Counted from the first letter of the stretch, positions 1-10,229 are shown. The stretch is DNA of 19,179 nt from Ophiocordyceps camponoti-saundersi (nom. inval.) (GCA_003339415.1 PDHQ01000497.1:1-19179), one strand, 5' to 3'. Numbers and translations: made by a program. Notes: generated by a model not told the origin, from the letters alone.

Positions 1-127
1 TATTTTTTAATATTTTTTAATATTTTTTAATATTTTTTAATATTTTTTAATATTTTTTAATATTTTTTAATATTTTTTAATATTTTTTAATATTTTTTAA
101 TATTTTTTAATATTTTTTAATATTTTT
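1..127. repeat. Perfect 10-bp tandem array (TATTTTTTAA)
   Basis: Twelve consecutive identical units of TATTTTTTAA fill positions 1-120, and a partial unit runs to about 127. The array starts at the window edge and may extend further left. The corresponding place in the inverted right arm (about 11500-11514) holds only a single copy of the motif, so the array is a local expansion of sequence already present in the element. It contains no CpA or TpG, so RIP could not have diversified it. Confidence 0.95.
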
Positions 128-811
128 ATAATATAATACTAATTATATACTATTTTTCCTTATATTTTATATATTATAAATAAAGAAAGAATATTAGCTA
201 TAATAAGAAGGCTAAGTAAAGCTTATTTATTATAAACTACTTATAATATATACTTAAAGATAAGTATAAACTATTCGTAATATAATTAACTTTATTATTA
301 TTCTTAATATTTTAAACGCTTTTATTTTTATAAAATATATTATATTTAAAGCTATAAACTATATCTCTTATACTATTTATAGTAAAATTATCTATATTCG
401 CTCTTATATTATCGCTATAACTTATATATCTAAATAATAAAGATAATAAGATATTTTTTTTTATTTTATTTTTTTAGTTTATATATTATATTATATTTTT
501 CTTATTCTTATTTTCTTTTCTTAATATTAAAATACTTTTTACTATAATATATATTCTTTTATATATATCTAATATATATTATAATTCTTTTTTATTATTC
601 TTATCTTATTCTTTTATTTTTTTTACCTTATATAAATTAATTTAGTTTTTTATATATAAATCCTTAATAATATTTCTTAATCTATAATTAAATATAGTTA
701 TTAGAGTTAATTTCGAAAAGCTTTTAAATATAATAATAGTTTTTAAAATAATATAAATAGTTAATAAGGCTATTAGAATTCTTTTTAAGCTTAGGGAGTT
801 AATATAAGATA
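128..811 (+). repeat. Left inverted-repeat arm: 3' non-coding part of an LTR element
   Basis: This stretch matches the reverse complement of 10819-11514 along its whole length. The differences I compared are nearly all C/T or G/A transitions, with the left copy more AT-rich. Its order relative to the adjacent LTR is the same in both arms, so it appears to be the internal 3' end of an LTR retroelement just upstream of its LTR. I find no protein motif in it. The remainder of this element copy should lie left of the window. Confidence 0.8.
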
Positions 812-1393
812 TATAATAATACTCTTATAAATCGCTTAACTTTTTATAATATTTTACTAAGATTTCCCCTTTTAAGATTTTACTTAGATTTCCCTTAGAA
901 ATTTTATTACTTTTACGCTAAAAAAATTATTAAAATTTCTTATTAAGATTTTTTTATAATAATTTTTAAGATTTTACTAAGATTTCTTATTAGATTTAAT
1001 ATTAAAAGATATTTTTAAAAATATCTAAATTTTACTAGAAAATCCCCGTATTTTAGAAAATTACCGTATATTAGGAAATCTCTATTTTACTAATATATAT
1101 AGAAATTACTATAAAATCCCCTTAGGTAAATATTTTTAAAATTATATTAGGAAATCTTTCTTAAGCTCCTAGCTATATAATTAGCTTAGTATTCCTTTAA
1201 GTAATAATTTATATTTTTTTTTAGTTATTATTTTAATTTTTAAAAGACTTTTACTTATATTTATACCTTTTATAATAGCTATTTTATAATCTTATAATTA
1301 GTAGCTAGCTTATCTCCCTCTCTTATATATTATATTTAGTAGCTAGCTTAGTATATATACTTATTAGAAGATTATATATATAAGCGTATATTA
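812..1393 (+). repeat. LTR of gypsy-like element, left copy (RIP-degraded)
   Basis: The right-arm copy begins TGTAATACCCC on the minus strand. Here the same position reads TATAATAATACTC, with TG changed to TA. Homology between the arms ends at AAGCGTATATTA (1393), after which they diverge completely; this marks the likely LTR 3' end and gives about 582 bp. The LTR is full of short GATTTCC/GGAAATC words arranged in opposite orientations in its two halves. A pair of AGTAGCTAGCTTA repeats (about 1299-1349) lies near the 3' end. No flanking target duplication could be recognised. Confidence 0.7.
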
Positions 1394-1619
1394 TTTTATT
1401 ATATTTAAAAAGGTATTTTATAATATAGATATCTTAGTTAATTTTATATTTACTAATTAACTTAATAGAAAAAAAATCTATATTAATAGCGAAGGAATAT
1501 GCTTTTAATAATAAGGCTGCACTATTTACTACCTTTTTTAGATAGGAGGCGTTGCTAATATTATAGGCGCTAAGGCTTTAAAGCCTCTTATAATAGCTAC
1601 CTTACTTATTAAGGAAAAG

Positions 1620-2535
1620 GAAGTTAATTACGCTATAATATATCGACGCCTTAGCTATATAAGTAAAGATAAGGTCCTTAAGGCTTACCGTAAATCTAGC
1701 CTCACGATTAAGAAAAATACTTTCGAATTGTTTTACTACTAAGCGTGCTAACTAGGGAAGGCAGATACTATAATTAGTAAAGACCTAGCTATTTCCCTTA
1801 TAAGCTTTCTATAATATATATTTTAAGATTTTATCTAGCACTCGCTATTAGCTTATAAAAGATATTAATATATATTTTATAATATCGATACCTTTACTAA
1901 CTATTATTAGGTTTTTTTACTAAAACTTATAATAAAGCCTTAGAAAGGCTTAAGGCGTGGAAACGTAATATTAACGCTATAATAGACGGTTATAAGGTTT
2001 AAGTTATAGGCTTTAATAACGCTTTTAAGTTTATATAATAAAAGATTAAAGCTTAGGCTGCTAATAACGGCTTTATTTTACGCTTCTATGCCCCTTATAC
2101 CCCTGCTTAGAATAGTAAAGCTAAACGCGCTAGCTATATGTTAATAAAGGCCGCGAGAGCTATATATATCGAAATATAACTGCCTAAGAAGCTATAGCCG
2201 TTTTTTATTAATTTAAGCGCTTATATATAGAATATATTACTATTATTAATTAACTTGAAAAATTAGAGCCTGATCGAGATAATAATAGCCGCGATCCGCG
2301 TGCCTTATAAATATTCGATTAAATATATATAATTTTAAAGATATAAGGTATATATTATTATCCCTCCTTAATACTATATTTAGAGCGCTAAAATAGCTAC
2401 TTACGCTAAGGAAAGCTATCTTATTAATATAGAAGGTTTTTATAGCTATATTTATAAAATCTATCTACCTAATAAAGATAAGATTATTAAGGCTTAAGAT
2501 ATTAGATTTTAGAACCTAGCTAATTCGAAGCTTAA
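1620..2535 (+). pseudogene. Copia GAG-pre-integrase and integrase (RIP-inactivated)
   Basis: The frame starting at 1620 reads a copia pre-integrase signature, YRRLSYISKDKVLKAYRK, where WHRRLGHIS is usual. A zinc-finger-like segment ending ACxLGKADT follows near 1740-1770. The core shows IDTFTNYY-VFLLK (about 1884-1925). Near 1925 the frame shifts by one base, apparently a single-base deletion, and continues in the second frame with ERLKAWKRNINA. The typical fungal copia motif FYAPYTPA-NSKAKRA lies at 2084-2128, its Gln codon now TAG at 2108; LPKKL-PFF (about 2180) matches the usual LP..LWP. The integrase C-terminal block IYKIYLPNKDKIIKA-DIRF is at about 2450-2510. The protein would integrate the element's cDNA; many stops make it inactive. 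Confidence 0.85.
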
Positions 2536-3064
2536 TTAAATAGTTAAATATATTACTATACCTAAGATCGAAGAAGATTAGAAAGAATAGCTTAACGAGG
2601 ATAAATTCTTTAAATTCGGGCCTTATAAGATTAATTATAATAATAATAATAAAAATTATAATTATCCCGGCAATTAGGGCTTAAATAAGCTTGCTAAAAA
2701 CTAGTAGGCGAATAATATACTTAATTTAAGTAATAAGACCGTAAGCTTTTCTTAATCTGAAAAACTTACTACGCCTTTAAATATAATATAATTCCTTACG
2801 CTTAATTAAACGCCTTACGGCCGATTTAATAATTTAGCTAATTAAGAAGCCCCTCTATAAGCTAAGCGAAGAAATAAGATTATAATATTCGTAACTAATT
2901 ATAAGACCTAATTAGCGATAGTAGCTATAGCGAATTTAGCTACTAACGCTATTTTTAGAGATATCGACGAAGAAAAGGCAGAGATTCCTAACTTTATTTT
3001 TCTAATTAACGCTATATTTAACATTTTAATACTATTAACGCTTAAAAGCTAGTAAGATATCCGT
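2536..3064 (+). other. Linker between copia integrase and reverse transcriptase
   Basis: This AT-rich stretch is in the position of the variable copia polyprotein linker. The second frame stays interpretable in patches but shows no conserved motif, as expected for this poorly conserved, low-complexity segment. I see no separate gene, promoter or inserted element in it. Confidence 0.5.
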
Positions 3065-3860
3065 AAGCGACCCGATTATTTCTCTTACTAGCGCTTAGTA
3101 ATAAATACGGAGATTAAAGCCTTATATAATAGGTAGACTTAAGATCTTATTAATTAACTTATTAGTAAGTAAGTTCTATATCGTAAATAGGTATTTATAA
3201 TAAAAACCCCTTAAGATAAACTTATAATTATAAAAATATATTAATATATATATAGGGATAAAGAAAAGACTTTATATTCTATTTAAAACCTCTATACCGC
3301 TATAATATACCTTTTTTCTATATAAGTATTCTTATTAATCGTAGCCTTATAAGATCTTAAGTAGTAATAATTTAATATTATTAACGCGTTTATTAACGCC
3401 CCTTATTAGGAGGAGTTTTTCGTTAATTAGCTATATTTATTTAAAAATAGTATGAATTAAGTATATAAGCTTAATTAAGCCTTATATAGCCTTAAGTTAT
3501 CTCCCGTAATATAATTTACATATGCGAGTAAAGCTTTTAAACGCTATAAAGAATAGTAATTTAAATTAGATTTTTATCTTTATACCTATCTAAAGGGATT
3601 TATTATACTCTTTCATATTAACGATATTATTATTATAGCCCTAACTAACGCCTTTATAGATAAAGGTAAGGGTATTTTAAAGGAATTATAAGATTTACGT
3701 AACTTAAGTAAACTTATTACTTTCTTAAGCTTATAATTTTATAAAAATTATATTACGTATATAATCTATATATATTAAGAGAAATATATTATTAAAAAAA
3801 TTAAATTATTTAGCAAAAGCGTTACGAACGCTATATAAACGCCTTAGCTGCCTAAAGTTA
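3065..3860 (+). pseudogene. Copia reverse transcriptase (RIP-inactivated)
   Basis: Read in the second frame, continuous with the integrase after 1925. The segment includes the RT start KRPDYFSY-RLVINTEIKAL (about 3065), the first palm block FNIINAFINA (3371-3400), VYKLN-ALYSLKLSP (about 3458-3505, normally ALYGLKQSP) and the active-site block LFHINDIIII (3608-3637, normally xVDD). The block FLSL-FYKNYI (about 3722-3754) matches the family's FLGxxI region. Catalytic Asp codons now read Asn at 3374 (TTTGAT to TTTAAT) and 3620 (TTGAC to TTAAC), each explained by TG-to-TA. The enzyme would copy element RNA into cDNA. It is certainly dead, with numerous TAA/TAG. Confidence 0.85.
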
Positions 3861-3899
3861 AAATACCTACTAATTAAAAAATATAGCCGCTTATAATAC

Positions 3900-4535
3900 T
3901 TTAAAAAAAGTAGCTAAAAAGGATAGGTAATATAAATTATCTTTTAAATAATATAAGGCTTAACTTAGCTTTTACGAATAGTAAGTTATATAAAGGTAAC
4001 CTTAATCTAACCGCTTTATACCTTCTTATATAGAAATATTTAATATAATACCTTTAAGGTATAAAAAGCCTAAGCTTTACGCTTAGAGGTACTTATAGCT
4101 TTTAAAATTTAAAGCTTTATATCTTTATAAATACTTCCTTTATAGATAATTTATATATAAGATATTTTATAGCTAGATATACTATTTTCGTTAGTATATG
4201 CTTTATATATTAAAAATCGAAATAGTAAACGCTTATAACGCTGTTATTAATAAAGGCTAAATTTATTAATTTAACGCTTATAAGTATAAGCTTAATTTAG
4301 ATAAATAAGATTCTTAAAAACTTAAAGCTATTATAGTAATAGGCGCTTATAATTATATTTACTAATAGCTTTAACGCTAAAGCTATCGCCTTTAATAAGT
4401 TTAAAGTAGCCTAAATAAAGTATATTAATATATAATATAAATAGGTTATTAATTGCGTAGAAAAGCGATTCTTTATAATCTAATATATTAGCATAGCTAA
4501 TATAGCTATAAATAGCCTTACTAAGCCTTTATAAT
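3900..4535 (+). pseudogene. Copia RNase H and pol C-terminus (RIP-inactivated)
   Basis: Still in the second frame. SFIDNLYIRYFIARYTIFVS (from about 4136) corresponds to the copia RNase H block that normally reads D..ADWA.D...R.ST.G..F. An LLLIKAKF segment (about 4244-4267) corresponds to the family's S..EAEY/F motif, with Glu changed to Lys. The end reads YISIANIAINSLTKPL, closely matching the conserved copia terminus (..T..M.AD.LTKPL), finishing at about 4530. RNase H would degrade the RNA strand during cDNA synthesis. The unbroken frame from 1925 to 4530 (apart from stops) shows decay was mostly by point mutation rather than indels. Confidence 0.8.
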
Positions 4536-4792
4536 ATGTTTAATACGCTAAATTCGTTTATATATTATATTTATTAAACTTAAAAATTATAATCTTGCCC
4601 TTTAAAGCTAAGAATATAAAGGGTAGCCCTTATACGCTATTAAATAAGCTTAGGGCGCCTGATAATAAAGCTTATAATACCTTTATACTGCCTAATAATA
4701 AAGGCACTAATATTAAACAAGCTAATTAATTAAATTAAAAAACTAATAAATAATATAATATAAGACTTCTATTTCTAAGAGATTCTATACTT
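4536..4792 (+). other. Copia 3' untranslated region
   Basis: This stretch lies between the LTKPL terminus and the polypurine tract. It keeps several CpA/TpG sites (for example AAGGCACT and AAACAAGC near 4700-4730). I see no domain in it. Confidence 0.5.
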
Positions 4793-4802
4793 AAAAGGGG
4801 GA
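4793..4802 (+). promoter_or_regulatory. Copia polypurine tract (plus-strand primer site)
   Basis: AAAAGGGGGA is a purine run at the expected place, just 3' of the pol terminus and immediately before a probable LTR start (TCTTAAAAAAGAGG, corresponding to a TGTTA..GAGG start). A second AAAAAGGGG followed by TGTTAAGAGGG at 9287-9310 supports this reading. Confidence 0.55.
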
Positions 4803-5096
4803 TCTTAAAAAAGAGGAGTAATTAGCGTCACGCTATAGCTATTAATTAAAAGGGAATAGATAAAGTATATTATAATTAAGCCCTTAATATAGAGGCTTGC
4901 GATTATTAACTTTACTATTAGCTTAGCTTTATGCCGCTACTAATCTTACGATATACGCTTTTTAATACGCCTTTAAGTAATTATTCCTACTTTAAAAGTA
5001 TTAATAATAGGCGCTTATAAGCCCCTTACTATTAAATATATTAACTTATATAATTTTAGCGGTATTTTCCTTACTAAGCGATATAAATAATAATAC
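4803..5096 (+). repeat. Probable copia 3' LTR, interrupted or truncated
   Basis: It directly follows the polypurine tract and begins TCTTAAAAAAGAGGAG, with AGCGTCACGC shortly after; short GTCACG elements near the start are common in fungal copia LTRs. No second copy of this LTR was found upstream of the pol remnant, so its length and end are unknown. Copy A of the 1.9-kb repeat begins about 14 bp after this segment. Confidence 0.4.
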
Positions 5097-5109
5097 CTCT
5101 TTTTATATA
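5097..5109. repeat. Candidate target-site duplication, left side of repeat copy A
   Basis: CTCTTTTTATATA here resembles CTCTTTATATATA at 8887-8899 (12 of 13 identical) on the other side of copy A. The match is weak evidence in such AT-rich sequence, but its length fits the clearer 13-16-bp duplications around copies B and C. Confidence 0.35.
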
Positions 5110-6054
5110 ATAATAATAATTTATATACTAATATACTTTATATAGCTTAAAACTATCTTATATATATTCTAAAAGGGGGAAAAACTAAAAGACCTAAAAT
5201 AAAACCCTTCCCTTAAGCGTTACCTTAGCTTTAAATTAAACCCCGCTTATACCTAGTATTTTATATATTTAATAAGTTAAGTATTAACTAATAATTTAGA
5301 AGCTAATATTTCCCTTAAAATAGACTCCGCGGTAATAAAAATACGCGTAAACTAGGTTTAGTATAAAGTCTATATAGCTTACTTATCCTCTTAGCTATTA
5401 TTATCGCTATAAATTAAATCTCTATATTCGATTAAAGCGGCCTTAATAATTTAATTTATTAAAGCTTTATTAGTATAGCTTAAGTATATATAAAAGTTTT
5501 ACTATCTTATAATAGATTTTATAATAGCTAATTTTAAAAAATAGCTAAATTATTATAGCGGAGCTATAGATAAGTATAGAGTTAAAGTTAAAAAAAGGGG
5601 TATTATTATATTCGCTTTCTAACATTTTTACCTTAGCTATTACTAATTTCTAGCTAGCGCTAGAGGGGGAGGAGGGATAATATATATAAAGCTTTAGTTT
5701 ATAAATTTTTAAAATTAAGTAATATATATATCTTTCGCCTAGTCCTATATTACTTTTATTTTAAAATAAAGTTAACTTTACTTAAAATAAAATTTCTAAT
5801 AAAAAAAGTAATAATATAATTTTTTCTTATAAGCTAGAAAGTAAGTAAACTTACTTTTTATATATAAGGCGGTAAAATACTTATTATATTATAGTATTAC
5901 TATATAATATTTAGTAATATATTTAAGTTAATAATATTTAAAATATTATTAAAATTAGATTTCTAATATATATAATTTAATATTAAAAATCTTCGCTTAT
6001 ATTATTATACTTTTATTATAAATTTAATTTATATTTATTATATTATTAATAATA
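5110..6054 (+). mobile_element. 1.9-kb repeat family, copy A, first half
   Basis: This segment aligns with the first half of copy C (15796 to about 16735) and, reversed, with 6985-7928 of copy B. Shared landmarks are the start AATAATAATAATTTATA..TAATATAC, then TATATATTCTAA..GGGAAAAACTAAA, CCCTT(A)AGCGTTACCTTAG, and the palindromic TAAAGTTAACTTTA near 5770. The homology to copy C continues only after position 7929, because copy B sits in between. I see no protein domain in any frame of the three copies, no TG..CA ends and no clear terminal inverted repeat, so the class is unknown. Confidence 0.8.
6039..6054. repeat. Target-site duplication left of copy B
   Basis: TATATTATTAATAATA here and TATATTACTAATAATA at 7929-7944 are identical except for one T/C transition. 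They lie exactly where copy A is broken and copy B begins and ends. Low complexity makes the exact length uncertain. Confidence 0.6.
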
Positions 6055-7928
6055 TTTACTTTCTAATTTTTATATATTTTATAAACTCCGCGCTTATAAT
6101 AATATAAATATAAACTTCTTATTTTTATATTATAAGCAGAATCCGCTTCCTTTATTACTTTATAGTAATAGCTAGCTATACTTAAAGTAACTCTTAAGGG
6201 AGGGTAATATTATATAAGTTAATCGTAACTATAAAAATTTTTTACTTAAAATATAGCTTTATTTTAAATTATAATAATCTTAAACTTAAAAATTTACTAT
6301 ATTTATTACCTTATTAGAAGCTAAAGTAAATATTAATAAGATTATTTTAGGAGATATTTTTATTTTTATATAAGTAATTATTAAATAAGTAGCGGAGTCT
6401 AAAAAGATCTAGGGAGGTGCCCCCTTTACTTTAACTTTATTAGTTAGTAATATCTTCTTAGCTATTATAGCCGCGGTTTCCTCTTTTTTTATAGCTTTTT
6501 AAGAAGCGGAACTTTTTTAATATAAGCTATAATTATAGCTAAAGCGTTAAAAAAAACTATTAAAAAATAAGTTTCTATGTAATATAAATAATAGCTTATA
6601 ATTTATTTTAACTTTATAGCTATTTTATTTTAAATTTAAAGCTTTAAGGTAATTATAATAAATATTAATTATAGATTTTATAAGTAAGGCTAAGCTTTTA
6701 TAATAAAGAAATTACTTAGCGGTAATATTATAATAATATTCTAAAATACTATTTATAAGCTTTAGTTTAATTTAAGGTAGCTTTATATTACTTTTAGAGA
6801 AAAAGTATATTTAATTAGTAAAAGTTATATTTTTATAATAAAAAAAATACTAACGCGGGCCTTATAATAAGGCGGTAAGGAAGCTTTTTAGAAAAAGATT
6901 AAATTATTAAATAAAATCTTAGTAATATAATTATATATAAAAAAATATTATTCTAAAATTTAATAAAGTTTTTTAATAATTATTATTAATAGCGTAGCGA
7001 ATATAAACTAAATTTATAATAAAAATATAATAATATAAGCGGAGATTTTTAACGCTAAATTATATATATTAAAAATCTAACCTTAATAATATTTTAAATA
7101 TTACTAACTTAAATATATAGCTAAATATTATATAATAAAGTTATAATATAATAAGTATTTTACCGCTTTATATATAAAAAGTAAGTTTACTTACTTTATA
7201 GCTTATAAGAAAAGATTATATTATTACCTTTTTTATTAAAAATTTTACTTTAAATAAAATTAACTTTATTTTAAAATAAGAATAGTATAAAACTAGGCGA
7301 AGAATATATATATTACTTAATTTTAAAAATTTACGGACTAGAATTTTATATATAATACCCCTCCTTCTCCCTTTTTAGCGCTAACTAGAAACTAATAATA
7401 GCTAAAGCGGAAACGCTAAAAAGTGAATATAATAATACCTTCTCTTTTAACTTTAACTTTATACTTATTTATAGCTCCGCTATAATAATTTAGCCGTTTT
7501 TTAAAATTAGCTATTATAAGGTTTATTATAAGATAATAAAACTTTTATATATTCTTAAGCTATGCTAATAAAGCCTTAATAAATTAAATTATTAAAGTTA
7601 CCTTAATTAAATATAAGGATTTAGTTTATAATAATAATAATAGCTAAAAAGATAAGTAAGCTATATAAACTCTATATTAAACTTAGTTTATATATACTCT
7701 TATTACCGTAAAGTCTGCTTTAGGGGAAATATTAGTTTTTAAATTATTAATTAATACTTAACTTATTAAATATATAAAATACTAAATATAGGCGGGGTTT
7801 AACTTAAAGCTAAAGTAACGCTTAAAGGGAGGGTTTTACTCTAAGTTTTTTAGTTTTTCCCCCTCTTAAAATATATATAAGATAATTCTAAGCTATATAA
7901 GGTATATTAATATATAAATTATTATTAT
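6055..7928 (-). mobile_element. 1.9-kb repeat family, copy B, full length, inserted in copy A
   Basis: The whole segment is the reverse complement of copy C. Its left side (6055 to about 6985) matches the second half of the family and its right side the first half, ending at 7928 with the family start (AATAATTTATATATTAATATACC on the minus strand). It splits copy A, so it is the younger insertion. A ~16-bp duplication flanks it. GCGGAGT/ACTCCGC words recur in all copies (for example 6392 and 7038). I found no coding motif; stop density and the lack of ATG are as in the rest of the window. Confidence 0.8.
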
Positions 7929-7944
7929 TATATTACTAATAATA
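7929..7944. repeat. Target-site duplication right of copy B
   Basis: TATATTACTAATAATA pairs with 6039-6054 (15 of 16 identical). Copy A resumes from this point. Confidence 0.6.
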
Positions 7945-8886
7945 ATTATTAAAGAACTCTGCTAAGTTTTAAAATAATATTTTTTATATATAATTATATT
8001 ATTAAAACTTTATTTAATAACTTAATCTTTTTCTAAAAAGCTTCCTTACCGCCTTATTAAAAAGCTTATATTAGTACTTTTTTATAATAAAAGTATAACT
8101 TTTATTAGTTAAGCATACTTTTTTTTAAAAATAATATAAAGCTACCTTAAATCGGACTAAAGCTTATAAATAATATCTTAAAATATTATTATAATATCGT
8201 TACTAAGTAATTTCCTTATTATAAAAGCTTAGCCTTACTTATAAAGTTTATAATTAATACTTATTATAATTACCTTAAGGCCTTAAACTTAAAATAAAAT
8301 AGCTATAAAGTTAGAATAAATTATAAGCTATCGCTTATATTACTTAAAAACTTACTTTTTAATAGTTTTTTTTAGCACTTTAGCTATAATTATAGCTTAT
8401 ATTAAAAAAGTTTTATTTCCCTTAAAGCTATAAAAAAGAGAAGAAATTATAGCTATAATAGCTAAGAAGATATTACTAACTAATAAAGTTAAAGTAAAGG
8501 GGGCACCTTCCTAAACCCTTTTAAACTTTATTACTTATTTAATAATTACTTATATAAAGATAAAAATATCTCCTAAAATAATCTTATTAATATTTACTTT
8601 AGCTTTTAATAAGGTAATAAGTATAGTAAATTTTTAAGTTTAAGATTACTATAACTTAAAGTAAAGCTATATTTTAAGTAAAAAATTTTCACGGTTATAA
8701 TTAACTTATATAATATTACCCTCCCCCTTAGAGTTATTCCGGGCGTAGCTAGCTATTACTATAAAGTAATAAAGGGAGCGAAGTCTGCTTATAATATAAA
8801 AATAAGAAATCTATATCTAAGTTACTATAAGCGCGGAATTTATAAAATATATAAAAGTTAAGTATTAATATATAAAACTCTTAACT
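7945..8886 (+). mobile_element. 1.9-kb repeat family, copy A, second half
   Basis: It aligns with the second half of copy C (about 16735-17660). Shared landmarks are CTTAATCTTTTTCTAAAAAGCTTCCTTACCGC, AAAGTAAAG(G)GGGGCACCT, GGTAAAAAATTTT-ACGGTTA, and the end GCGCGGAATTTATAAAATATATAAAAGTTA (8831-8870). Together with 5110-6054 it rebuilds one element of about 1.9 kb. The exact 3' terminus (8870-8886) is uncertain because the three copies diverge after GTTA. Confidence 0.75.
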
Positions 8887-8899
8887 CTCTTTATATATA
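8887..8899. repeat. Candidate target-site duplication, right side of copy A
   Basis: CTCTTTATATATA resembles CTCTTTTTATATA at 5097-5109, with one mismatch. The evidence is weak because the sequence is low in complexity. Confidence 0.3.
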
Positions 8900-9286
8900 T
8901 ATACCGCTATAAAGCTTATAGCTTATTTTTAACTCTTAGCTTAAAGAGGAATTTTTTATTAAATTAAGCCTTTTAATACTTTTTATATAAGCGTTTTTAA
9001 ACCCTTTTAATAGCTTAAATAAGCCTTTTTAAGGCCTTTTAAGATAGATTAAAAAGGCTTATTTTTACTATTTTTTACTATTTCCTATATTAATTAACTA
9101 ATTTAAAACAGAATAACCTTATCTAAAACTTAATTTAATCTCTTTAATCTTATTTTTTATTATACTTTTAAGCTATTTAAGCCCTTTACTAGCTTTTTAA
9201 AAAAAGCTTAAAAATGCTATTTTTACTATTTTATTATTTTCCGCGCTTTATAGTATAAGATAACTATTTTCCGCTCGTTTAAGCGG
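8900..9286. other. AT-rich stretch without a recognisable gene
   Basis: It lies between copy A and the next copia-like polypurine tract. It may be the sequence into which copy A inserted, that is, the displaced remainder of a copia LTR or 3' region. It includes the perfect inverted repeat at 9017-9064 and a G+C-containing patch near 9240-9290. No coding motif seen. Confidence 0.6.
9017..9064. repeat. 16-bp perfect inverted repeat (hairpin)
   Basis: AAATAAGCCTTTTTAA (9017-9032) is the exact reverse complement of TTAAAAAGGCTTATTT (9049-9064), with a 16-base loop. It could form a stable stem. It lies in transposon-derived DNA, so I do not call it a terminator. Confidence 0.7.
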
Positions 9287-9480
9287 GCTTAAAAAGGGGT
9301 GTTAAGAGGGTTCACATAACTAGCCCCGCTAAACCTTACTTATAAGTATATAACCTAGCTTAGCTATTTTAGCCTAAGCTTAATATATATATATTATATA
9401 TATATTAGTATACTTACTTAATAGCTTATATCTACCTTATATTATTATAAGTTATAGTATATATTAAGGCACGTAAGTTA
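9287..9480 (+). repeat. Probable copia-type polypurine tract and LTR start
   Basis: The purine tract AAAAAGGGG (9291-9299, preceded by GCTT) is followed by TGTTAAGAGGGTTCACATAA, a copia-style LTR start; then come TATAAGTATATAACC and long TATATA runs suitable for an LTR promoter. It is one of the few spots left of 11000 where CpA and TpG survive close together. The arrangement parallels 4793-4815. The LTR end is not resolved; roughly 9450 is a guess. Confidence 0.4.
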
Positions 9481-10229
9481 TCTAAATACTTAGCTATATT
9501 ATATTTTAGCGAAGTAAGCTAATAATACTCCTTTTATATTAATTTAATATAGCTAATATATAAACCTAACTAAGCTTAAGCCCTAAGTAAGTTATAGCTT
9601 AAATTATAAAGTATATTATATAATACCGCCCTTAAAGCTAAGTAAGCTAAAGAATAACTATTATAATATTATTTCTTAGTATTTAAGCTATTAAAGCTGC
9701 CTTTATTTCCTAATATAGCTAAAATTAGCTAATATATAAATTATTAATATTTATTCGCTTATAGTCTTTTTATAAAGCTATTTATAATTATATTTTCTAA
9801 ACTTATTTATTATAAATTAAAGAAGCTTATCTAATATATTTAAATAATCTATTTATATTATAAATTAAAATATTTTATATATACTTTATTAAGCGGGTTA
9901 ATTATAGCTAACCTTGCGTTTTAGCTATTAGTATTATAAGAGGCCTTTTTTTATTTCTAGTTAGCGTTTAAAATAATATTAGAAAACTAGATTATTATAA
10001 GCTTAGTAAGCGTAAGGGCTATAAATTTAGCCTTTATATTACTAATTATAATAATAATTTAACGCTTTAAACGCTATATAATAAGGTCGCTAGTAAGGAA
10101 AATAATAAACTTAGCTATTAAAGCGTAAGTTACCTAATTATTTATAAATAATATATTAAAGTATATATAAAGCTAAAAATCCTTATTATATATTATTTTA
10201 CTATATATAATATTAAAAGATAGCGTATT
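9481..10229 (+). other. Unassigned AT-rich DNA, possibly copia leader and gag
   Basis: It follows a probable LTR and precedes the right inverted arm. Plus-strand frames contain stretches with few stops apart from those that RIP can create, but no gag zinc knuckle or other motif is legible. It could be the 5' part of a copia element whose pol is missing here, or a 3' LTR followed by unrelated DNA. Confidence 0.3.

Larger units (their letters stand above)
1491..5096 (+). mobile_element. Ty1/copia retrotransposon remnant, 5'-truncated
   Basis: Domain order GAG-pre-integrase, integrase, reverse transcriptase, RNase H is the Ty1/copia order (integrase before RT). A polypurine tract at 4793-4802 and a probable 3' LTR follow. 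No recognisable gag, primer-binding site or 5' LTR precedes it: the sequence runs straight from the left LTR arm (ends 1393) through about 100 bp of AT-rich DNA into the pre-integrase region. The coding frame is peppered with TAA/TAG at positions expected to be Gln or Trp. CpA/TpG begin to reappear from position 1500, suggesting a different RIP history from the DNA on its left. Copy A of another repeat interrupts the 3' end from about 5110. Confidence 0.85.

Noticed and set aside
1..127. Telomere or centromere satellite
   Set aside because: The unit TATTTTTTAA is not a fungal telomere repeat (TTAGGG type), and the motif occurs once inside the homologous transposon arm, so a local expansion is enough to explain it.
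812..1393. 5' LTR of the copia element at 1491-4802
   Set aside because: The same LTR recurs inverted at 10230-10818 next to gypsy-type sequence, and it does not resemble the sequence after the copia polypurine tract at 4803.
9017..9064. Rho-independent-style terminator
   Set aside because: The hairpin is real, but it lies in eukaryotic transposon debris with no gene upstream, so a terminator call is not supported.
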